Shown piece after piece: positions 1 to 5,274 of a DNA stretch of 8,219 nucleotides. Position 1 is the first letter of the stretch; each line of letters begins with the position of its first letter. The DNA is taken from NCBI GenBank assembly GCA_030642005.1, contig DAOWOP010000115.1:1-8219 (forward strand), written 5' to 3'. The notes under the pieces are model-generated. The model was not told the DNA's origin, searched no databases, and was given only the letters and a program-made list of their open reading frames with translations. The translations under genes and the position numbers were made by a program. The stretch is from Planctomycetales bacterium. GTDB taxonomy: Bacteria > Planctomycetota > Phycisphaerae > SM23-33.

Positions 1-2
1 TT

Positions 3-58
3 GGTTGACTGGTTGATTGGTAAATCAGTAAATCAGTGAATCGGTAAATCGGTTGATC
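3..58. repeat. Degenerate 8-bp tandem repeat, seven units
   Basis: Reading from base 3 in steps of eight, seven consecutive units fit the consensus RGTDRATC, with position 7 or 8 varying in the first two units. Examples are GGTAAATC at 19-26 and 43-50, AGTAAATC at 27-34 and GGTTGATC at 51-58. The next unit (59-66) keeps only the first three bases. The array may continue to the left of the window. It is non-coding and its function is unknown. Confidence 0.8.
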
Positions 59-73
59 AGTTCTGCTCTTTCA

Positions 74-89
74 GTTTTTCCGTTTTTCC
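74..89. repeat. 8-bp tandem duplication
   Basis: GTTTTTCC occurs twice head to tail (74-81 and 82-89). It lies between the octamer array and the 14-bp doublet, so the whole 1-120 stretch is a mosaic of short tandem duplications. Replication slippage is a likely origin; this is an inference. Confidence 0.7.
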
Positions 90-92
90 CAA

Positions 93-120
93 GTCCCTGG
101 TGCCTGGTCCCTGGTGCCTG
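93..120. repeat. 14-bp exact tandem duplication (four 7-bp subunits)
   Basis: GTCCCTGGTGCCTG is present twice without a gap (93-106 and 107-120). Each copy is itself two 7-bp halves differing at one base (GTCCCTG and GTGCCTG), so the tract is four units of GTSCCTG. It is non-coding, and no function is recognised. Confidence 0.85.
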
Positions 121-218
121 TTCTGTTCTCTATTCACTTGTCAAAAAACCTTCGGCGCGTCTATATCGCGCCCTTGGGACGGCGAAGCCTTGGCGAAGCC
201 GCCTCTATATTAACATTC

Positions 219-250
219 GTGTTCACGTTTGCGCGCGCAAACGTGAACAC
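219..250. repeat. 32-bp perfect palindrome, copy 1
   Basis: The 16 bases 219-234 are the exact reverse complement of 235-250, centred on GCGCGCGC, with outer arms GTGTTCAC and GTGAACAC. There is no unpaired loop, so as RNA or single-stranded DNA it would form a long hairpin with a minimal loop. Bases 225-248 are repeated exactly at 335-358. The size, the intergenic position and the second copy resemble a REP-type extragenic palindrome. No terminator-type T-run directly follows it on either strand. Confidence 0.85.
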
Positions 251-263
251 AAAAGGGTGGGCG

Positions 264-279
264 AAACCGCAAGCGGTTT
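264..279. repeat. Small hairpin between the two long palindromes
   Basis: AAACCGC (264-270) and GCGGTTT (273-279) are inverted repeats around AA, giving a realistic stem of six pairs with a four-base loop. It is not followed by a T-run. It may be part of the same extragenic element as the flanking palindromes. Confidence 0.5.
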
Positions 280-329
280 ATTAGCCGGTAGTTAAAAATT
301 TTCAGAAAAATCCCAAAGTGCGTTTTTTC

Positions 330-359
330 CGTTGACGTTTGCGCGCGCAAACGTGAACG
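330..359. repeat. 30-bp near-perfect palindrome, copy 2
   Basis: This is a palindrome centred between 344 and 345 with one mispair (334 against 355). Its bases 335-358 match 225-248 exactly. A T-run at 323-328 and an A-run at 361-364 extend the potential stem beyond a second mismatch. On the minus strand the hairpin is followed by GGAAAAAA rather than by T residues; on the plus strand it is followed by AAAAG. A canonical intrinsic terminator is therefore not supported. Confidence 0.8.
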
Positions 360-386
360 AAAAAGTTTTCCCATGAGCGTATAAAG

Positions 387-408
387 CCGACGGATAGCTA
401 TCCGTCGG
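387..408 (-). terminator. 22-bp perfect palindrome, candidate terminator of the mod-res operon
   Basis: CCGACGGATAG (387-397) is followed directly by its reverse complement (398-408). With a four-base AGCT loop it gives a nine-pair, GC-rich stem. It lies about 145 bases beyond the res stop codon. On the minus strand it is followed by CTTTATA and on the plus strand by TTTAAG, so it is at best a weak terminator and could work in either direction. It might instead be a protein-binding palindrome. Confidence 0.4.
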
Positions 409-551
409 TTTAAGTGGCCAGTCATCGAGCGAATAGACATCAAGTCCTGGTGCGGGACTGTTCAGGCAGAAGCATTTCCGATAACATAATCCGTCATGGC
501 AAAGCCCCCTCAATCCGTACAGTCTCTGGCCGGGGGGTGAACGTGCAACCA

Positions 552-3077
552 CTATTCAGCTAGTTTTACATCCAGTTCAGATCTGAAATGTGCAATTCCC
601 CCCTCCCGCAACGTCTGGAAGAACTTATTGAAACAGCGAGGTGTTAAGAGGTGGAACTTGTATCGGACGGGATTACCTTCCCGTTCCAAGTGTTCATTGA
701 CTCGCTCGAAATGGGCAAGGGCGAAATAATTCTTCTTTCGGTTTTCTTCCGATGGTTCGGCCAATTCCTCAATGCCCTTGATTTCAATAACAAGGATAAG
801 ATCGCCCGTCTTAATGAACACGTCTGGGTTGAACTTACCACGTTTGGGATGAGCTCCCTTCTTCCAAGCAAAATCTATTTCATAGAACCGGGCAGATGTG
901 GACTTAACCCACTCTTCATAATGCGGGACGTTTTGAGTATCCAAAAGGTCCTTGAAAAATCGTTTCTCATTCTCTGAATCCGCGATCACTGCGTTTACAG
1001 GGGTCTTGAAATCGTGGCGGTTGTCAACAGCAATAACCTTGAATCCACTACCGGCTTCAGTAATATCTGCAAAGAATTCTTTTTGCTCATCCGCAAGCGC
1101 GGCATGAGTTTGGTTTGTATAGAACAATGTCTTCGTATGATGCAGGTCTGCCGCGCTGACGCTTGCCGCCGGACGTTGCCTCGTCGAAACAGTCTGATAA
1201 CGATTGACAATTGGTGTGTAGCGTACAAATTCAGAAGTCTTCCTTCTTAGCGTGCCCAAAGACTGAAGGAACTTCTGCTTCATATTTTCTGTTACCCGTT
1301 TGGTGTTCGCCCGCCGGCTTATCGACTCTTTGACAATCTTCTCCAGCTTTTTCACAGGCCAAGCATCTGTGTACACTGTTCGCATCTTGGGGTCCGGGTC
1401 ATCAGGATTCTGCGATTCTTCAAGGCGGCGGTACATCTCATCAGCGATTTCCTTCGGAGTGTAAGTTTTATGTTTTATTTGCGTTTGCCAATTCCGCTGA
1501 GCGCCGGTGATGGCCTGCTCCATCCTAACGCTGACATCCTCGGTTGGCGAATCAGTAGCCAAATCCACATAACCTTTGGCGAAAAGCCTATACTCCTTGT
1601 CCATCGGTTTCTTTTTTGAAGTTGGTCTAAGCGTGTAGTCAATGTTGTGTAGGTCAAAGTGGTGGGGCGAATTTGGCAATACGCAGGACGTGATTCGTTT
1701 TTCGATATCCAGAATCTCATCTACCAAATGGCGGATTCGCGGTGCCCAAGCCTCATGGTTGAATACGGTTACCTCCGGCTGCTCACCAGTCCAGTTTAAG
1801 GGGATGCGAAGTCCGCGTCCCAGCACCTGGGCAATCAGCATCTTGCTGTTAAACGCTCGTTCCTCATGCGGAACGATCTGGAACACGCGCTTCACGTCCC
1901 AGCCTTCATTAAGCATGGAAACAGACACAATCCATTCCACCTTGCTTGAAGGCTTATCCACCTGACGGAGCTTCCGAACATCCGGAGCGTTGTTGTACAC
2001 AATTAGCACCCGCTCTTCGGCCTGTTCATAGGTCAGGTTCGCATGCTCTACCAGAAAGCCTTTCAACTCGTCGGCCACGTCTTTGCAACTATTAATTGTG
2101 CGGGTAACAATAATTGTCAGGGGTCGCAACTTCCGGGATTTCAGCTTTTGCCGATAATCAGCATGGCGATTGTAGATCAACTGCCATTTCTCGTCCGGGT
2201 CCCCAGTACGAGGCATCTCGGCCACGTATTCCACCTTCTTGACGTAGTTTTGCTCAATCGCCTTCCGTAACGAATAACGGTAAATCACATCCGCGAAGTA
2301 ATCGTTGCCGATGTAGCACGTACCGGAAACACCGATGATGCACCGGAACCCGTAGTCCGGATCTGTGAGGAATTCCTTCCACTTCTTGACCTTCGTATTC
2401 GATTCGTTAGCTACATGGTGGGTTTCGTCATTGAGCACCGCAACCCGTGCGCCCTTGCCTTTCAGACTATCGCGAATGGATGATCCGACATGCTCCAACA
2501 CGGCGTGATAATTCTCCACGCATATGCTGCCTTCGGTGATGGTCTGGCTGGCGTCGATAATTTGTGGCGTGCAAATCTTGGTGTCTTCCGGCAGCACGTC
2601 GCGAAGATCGGCTTTGCCGGCCAAGAAGCGAAATTTCTCCATAAGCCCGGCCTCAATTGTGGTGGACGGGCACAAAACCAGCACTCTGTCCACCACGCCT
2701 TCTACCAGCATAATCGCGGCAATTCCGTACAGGACATAACTCTTGCCTGTTCCCGTTCCAAGATCCAACGAAGCCGACAGTTGGTTTGGTAATTGGAGGT
2801 ACCGTTCCATACTCGCCCATGAACCGTAACGGGCACGGAGAACATCATTGTCGTCGAAATTTTCCCTTGCCAATGCTCGAAGATCGGCATATTCGCCGCC
2901 CAACAAATAACGAAGAGCAGTCCTAATGGCATCCTTCTGGTATTCCCGGCTTTCACAAAGTTCGTCGATGAAGGCTTCATAGCGGCTTTCATCCCACTTG
3001 CTACGGTCAACAGATGTGCCGATCTTCAGGAGGAGGTCTTCGTTACGGAAGCGTTGGCGGTCCGAACTTGCTGGCAT
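552..3077 (-). CDS. Type III restriction endonuclease, Res subunit (DExH helicase plus PD-(D/E)XK nuclease)
   Basis: This is the 841-residue partner of the upstream methyltransferase. In type III systems Res binds Mod, uses ATP after meeting unmodified sites, and cuts about 25 bp away. Visible in the sequence are a Q-motif-like REYQKDA (44-50), Walker A GTGTGKS (107-113), DETH motif II (217-220), SGT motif III (251-253), MLNEGWDVK motif V (388-396), QVLGRGLR motif VI (417-424), and a C-terminal nuclease motif with PD at 751-752 and EIK at 765-767. Glu703 could be the upstream acidic residue. Residues about 440-690 match no domain I recognise. The protein is somewhat shorter than the 900-1000 residues common in the family, but no core motif is missing. 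The ATG is preceded by AGAGGTG with 5 nt spacing and starts 2 nt after the mod stop, so translation is probably coupled. It ends in TAG. GC content is visibly lower than in serA. Confidence 0.92.
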   Translation of the reverse strand: MPASSDRQRFRNEDLLLKIGTSVDRSKWDESRYEAFIDELCESREYQKDAIRTALRYLLGGEYADLRALARENFDDNDVLRARYGSWASMERYLQLPNQLSASLDLGTGTGKSYVLYGIAAIMLVEGVVDRVLVLCPSTTIEAGLMEKFRFLAGKADLRDVLPEDTKICTPQIIDASQTITEGSICVENYHAVLEHVGSSIRDSLKGKGARVAVLNDETHHVANESNTKVKKWKEFLTDPDYGFRCIIGVSGTCYIGNDYFADVIYRYSLRKAIEQNYVKKVEYVAEMPRTGDPDEKWQLIYNRHADYRQKLKSRKLRPLTIIVTRTINSCKDVADELKGFLVEHANLTYEQAEERVLIVYNNAPDVRKLRQVDKPSSKVEWIVSVSMLNEGWDVKRVFQIVPHEERAFNSKMLIAQVLGRGLRIPLNWTGEQPEVTVFNHEAWAPRIRHLVDEILDIEKRITSCVLPNSPHHFDLHNIDYTLRPTSKKKPMDKEYRLFAKGYVDLATDSPTEDVSVRMEQAITGAQRNWQTQIKHKTYTPKEIADEMYRRLEESQNPDDPDPKMRTVYTDAWPVKKLEKIVKESISRRANTKRVTENMKQKFLQSLGTLRRKTSEFVRYTPIVNRYQTVSTRQRPAASVSAADLHHTKTLFYTNQTHAALADEQKEFFADITEAGSGFKVIAVDNRHDFKTPVNAVIADSENEKRFFKDLLDTQNVPHYEEWVKSTSARFYEIDFAWKKGAHPKRGKFNPDVFIKTGDLILVIEIKGIEELAEPSEENRKKNYFALAHFERVNEHLEREGNPVRYKFHLLTPRCFNKFFQTLREGGIAHFRSELDVKLAE

Positions 3078-3079
3078 TG

Positions 3080-5059
3080 TTACACCTCTGCCTTTTTACG
3101 TCTCTTGACCTTGGTTGTCTTCTTGGACGTCTTCCTACTCTTGGCAGTTTTCTTCCTCGTGGAGGTTTTGCTTGCCTTATTAGCTTTCGCTTTCTTGGTC
3201 GTTCGGACGATGAAATCCTCGCGTGGGATAACTACCGATGATTCGTTGCCATAAATGTCAACAAAAACAGTCATGATCTTCTCGCCAAGATCCTCTAACG
3301 GGAACGTCGCCATCCAACCTTGGCCTTCCAGTTGGTTGGCATAGAAGACTTTGTCTAAGTCGAAAACGTTGCCGTCATAGTCGAAATCGAGCATCAGCAT
3401 GGATAAGGCTTCAAGGCCACTTCTAGTGTCCCTTCCCCGAATCCAAGCGCGTGTATCAAAGCCCGTTATTTTCAGTTGTGCCCTTTTCAGGAGTTCACCC
3501 CTGGGTTTCATGGCGGTTACTTTGAATTCAACCTCCGGCGGTCGGATGAAATCGAAACCTACAGCCTCCACGGTATCATTGACAGCCAACTCGTCACTGG
3601 GCTGCTGCAAACCAGTGAACTTTCTTCGATGCAACTCATCAATAACCGAATAGGGAATACGAAGGGCATAATATCGCACACCATCAATGTCGAGATAGTC
3701 CTGCTGAAAGTCAAAAACGCCGCGGGGGGCGATGATGAAGAACTTCCCGCCGATTCTGCTCCCAACGGCAGCATGAATATCATACACGGTTTCTTCATCA
3801 ATTCGCTTGCCGGGCTGCTTGGTGTGATCGAACACCAGTACGCTTGCACCCTTGAGTTTGCCGTCCAGTTGCAGTCCACCAATGGTGTGCCGCTCGTCCC
3901 TGCAATTGAACAACTGCAACGCGAAGAAACGCCAATCATCCCATGGAAGGTCTTTGAGATTGGAGAAATCATATAGGCCCGCGTTGTATAAGGTGAAGGG
4001 TTTGGGATTGAGCGAGCGACCTGTATTGCCGATCCCGTCTCTTAGATTCAGCATTCGTTTCTGGATGGTGTAGATCGCTAGTTTGCTGCTATCAATCCCA
4101 ATCCACCGACGCCCCGTTTTTTCGGCCACGGCTAGCGTTGTACCAGAACCAGCAAAGGCATCAAGAACGATATCGCCTGTATTGGACGAAGCGCGAATGA
4201 TGCGCTCTAACAGATGTTCGTTCTTCTGCGTTGGGAATCCTGTTTTTTCACCCGAGAAACTCATGATCTGGATTGAGTCCAGCTTGTCAATGTTGTAGCA
4301 GTTCCATGTATCCTCGAGAGGATACCCTTTGCCGTTTGGTGCTGATCCGTCACGTCGGACGTAGTCTTCAGGGTATGGTATATATGTCTTGTTGAAAATG
4401 AACTTCGGACCCGGTGTGTAAAAGAGCAGAATATCGTGGTTACGTATCCAGTTCTTTGCCTGTGTTTTGAAACCGGAAAGCCATCCGATCCGCCATACAA
4501 TCTCGCGCTGAAAGTGATGCTCTCCGAAAATCTCATCCATAACGACTTTGATATAATGGCTTTTCTTTTCATCGAGGTGGACATAGATACTACCATCTGG
4601 CGACAGCAGTTCCTTCATCATCACCAGTCGCTTGCGCAGGAACTCGACGAATCTCGCCCCTATTATCTTGTCGTTGTAGGCCTTTTGGTCCTGAGATCCG
4701 GCGAACTCCTTTCGCGTGGCAAAAGGAGGATCTATGTAAATCAACCTAACGCCTGGTGTGCCGTCGGAATTGGCTAATTGCCCTTGCTCTTTCATGCTGC
4801 GCAAGGTCTTCATGGCTTGGAGGTTATCACCGAAGATTAATTTGCTGTGCCAGTCGTTCCCGTTCTTGCCGAAGGTACGGACAGGCTGGAACGGCACGGC
4901 CATCGTATCAGCCAAGATGTCCTCTTTCCGTTCCTTACCGTGGTAAATCAGTTCGTACTCCCGCTTCTCCGGCGGGAATAATTCGCGTGCCCATTCGGTA
5001 GGAAGCTCATCGCCCCGCTTTAAGACTTTTATCACTTCTTGGCGAAACTGATCGTCCAT
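3080..5059 (-). CDS. Type III-like site-specific DNA adenine methyltransferase, Mod subunit
   Basis: A 659-residue methyltransferase expected to transfer a methyl group from S-adenosylmethionine to adenine N6 in a short recognition site and to give the Mod-Res complex its specificity. Catalytic motif IV IDPPF (109-113) comes before the AdoMet-binding motif I FAGSG (302-306), the order of beta-class enzymes. GSIYVHLDEKKSHYIKVVMD starts at 156 and is typical of Mod proteins. GFPTQKNEHLLERII (274-288) precedes motif I as motif X. The target-recognition segment is probably within about 190-270. Residues about 360-615 form an additional domain that I cannot assign. Residues 622-657 are a Lys/Arg/Thr/Ser/Ala-rich, histone-H1-like tail. 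The ATG is preceded by GGGGTG with 4 nt spacing. It is the first gene of the operon, 2 nt ahead of res. DPPF rather than SPPY favours N6-adenine over N4-cytosine. Confidence 0.93.
   Translation of the reverse strand: MDDQFRQEVIKVLKRGDELPTEWARELFPPEKREYELIYHGKERKEDILADTMAVPFQPVRTFGKNGNDWHSKLIFGDNLQAMKTLRSMKEQGQLANSDGTPGVRLIYIDPPFATRKEFAGSQDQKAYNDKIIGARFVEFLRKRLVMMKELLSPDGSIYVHLDEKKSHYIKVVMDEIFGEHHFQREIVWRIGWLSGFKTQAKNWIRNHDILLFYTPGPKFIFNKTYIPYPEDYVRRDGSAPNGKGYPLEDTWNCYNIDKLDSIQIMSFSGEKTGFPTQKNEHLLERIIRASSNTGDIVLDAFAGSGTTLAVAEKTGRRWIGIDSSKLAIYTIQKRMLNLRDGIGNTGRSLNPKPFTLYNAGLYDFSNLKDLPWDDWRFFALQLFNCRDERHTIGGLQLDGKLKGASVLVFDHTKQPGKRIDEETVYDIHAAVGSRIGGKFFIIAPRGVFDFQQDYLDIDGVRYYALRIPYSVIDELHRRKFTGLQQPSDELAVNDTVEAVGFDFIRPPEVEFKVTAMKPRGELLKRAQLKITGFDTRAWIRGRDTRSGLEALSMLMLDFDYDGNVFDLDKVFYANQLEGQGWMATFPLEDLGEKIMTVFVDIYGNESSVVIPREDFIVRTTKKAKANKASKTSTRKKTAKSRKTSKKTTKVKRRKKAEV
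3083..3089 (-). promoter_or_regulatory. Ribosome-binding site of res inside the 3' end of mod
   Basis: On the minus strand AGAGGTG lies in the last mod codons, 5 nt before the res ATG (3075-3077). The mod stop TAA (3080-3082) sits between them. This fixes the res start and indicates that Res synthesis depends on translation of mod. Confidence 0.8.
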
Positions 5060-5063
5060 GTAT

Positions 5064-5069
5064 CACCCC
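5064..5069 (-). promoter_or_regulatory. Ribosome-binding site of mod
   Basis: GGGGTG on the minus strand lies 4 nt before the ATG at 5057-5059. It supports this start codon. I see no convincing promoter hexamer pair in the 215 bases upstream. Confidence 0.6.
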
Positions 5070-5142
5070 GTTCACGGGCCAAAGGCCACTTTCATTATCA
5101 GACCAACGTTTTTCCCGTCCTTTTTCTTAACCGCTTTTATCG

Positions 5143-5156
5143 TATGTTGCAACATA
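5143..5156. promoter_or_regulatory. 14-bp dyad upstream of mod, candidate operator
   Basis: TATGTTG followed by CAACATA is a perfect palindrome 84 bases upstream of the mod start codon. On the minus strand it overlaps TTGCAA and is followed by the AT-rich TACGATAAAA, so it sits where a promoter would be expected. No clear -35/-10 pair with 16-18 bp spacing was found. The role as an operator is inferred only from position and symmetry. Confidence 0.3.
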
Positions 5157-5185
5157 TTCGGCATTCGGCGGGTGGCGTGGACGCT

Positions 5186-5209
5186 GCGTTTGCAACCACG
5201 TTTGCGACC
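5186..5209. repeat. Imperfect 12-bp direct repeat
   Basis: GCGTTTGCAACC (5186-5197) is followed directly by ACGTTTGCGACC (5198-5209), with 10 of 12 bases identical. Both carry CGTTTGC, which is also the inner arm of the long palindromes at 219-250 and 330-359. Confidence 0.6.
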
Positions 5210-5218
5210 GCGCATCCA

Positions 5219-5243
5219 CGTGGCCGCAAACACCGCGGCCACG
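5219..5243 (-). terminator. GC-rich hairpin after serA, possible terminator
   Basis: CGTGGCCGC (5219-5227) and GCGGCCACG (5235-5243) form a perfect nine-pair stem with a seven-base loop. It begins about 30 bases after the serA stop codon, where the serine operon would be expected to end. No T-run follows on the minus strand, so it is not a canonical intrinsic terminator. The rest of the 5060-5274 gap holds the dyad, the direct repeat, AT-rich leader sequence and the mod ribosome-binding site. Confidence 0.4.
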
Positions 5244-5274
5244 GCACCCGCTCACGTACTGTCCTTTTCGCACA

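Larger units (their letters stand above)
1..551. other. Gene-free, repeat- and palindrome-rich region downstream of res
   Basis: I see no convincing gene here. The open frames on both strands run through the palindromes and tandem repeats and have no recognisable protein features. From left to right the region holds an octamer array (3-58), an 8-bp doublet (74-89), a 14-bp doublet (93-120), a 9-bp repeat with an 11-bp period (GGCGAAGCC at 181-189 and 192-200), and four palindromic elements between 219 and 408. The stretch 409-551 looks unstructured. On the minus strand it contains one 11-codon frame (start at 497, TGA at 462-464) preceded 7 nt upstream by a good Shine-Dalgarno GAGGGGG, which is too short to call. 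No tRNA or rRNA was recognised. Confidence 0.7.

Noticed and set aside
1..120. CRISPR array
   Set aside because: The repeats are 7-14 bp, contiguous and degenerate, with no spacers of constant length and no cas genes.
53..295. 80-codon plus-strand open frame with TTG start
   Set aside because: It starts in the octamer array and translates the tandem repeats and palindrome copy 1; there is no ribosome-binding site.
210..443. 77-codon minus-strand open frame, in phase with an 11-codon frame starting at 497
   Set aside because: It encodes both long palindromes and lacks a convincing protein sequence. The upstream mini-frame has a good Shine-Dalgarno but ends at TGA after 11 codons; a recoding event is not supported.
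292..552. 86-codon minus-strand open frame directly after res
   Set aside because: It runs through the long palindrome copy 2 and the 22-bp palindrome, has no recognisable domain, and looks like chance translation of repeat DNA.
3476..3976. 166-codon plus-strand open frame inside mod
   Set aside because: It is antisense to the mod C-terminal region, with no ribosome-binding site or recognisable motif.
3080..5059. Phase-variable simple repeat tract in mod
   Set aside because: Type III mod genes often carry such tracts, but no long homopolymer or short-unit repeat is visible in the coding sequence, and the Lys-rich tail is not encoded by a regular DNA repeat.
552..5059. BREX, DISARM or type ISP system
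   Set aside because: Only two genes are present, helicase-nuclease and methyltransferase are separate proteins, and no PglZ, Lon-like, DUF1998 or phospholipase D partner is found in the window; type III-like is the simplest fit.
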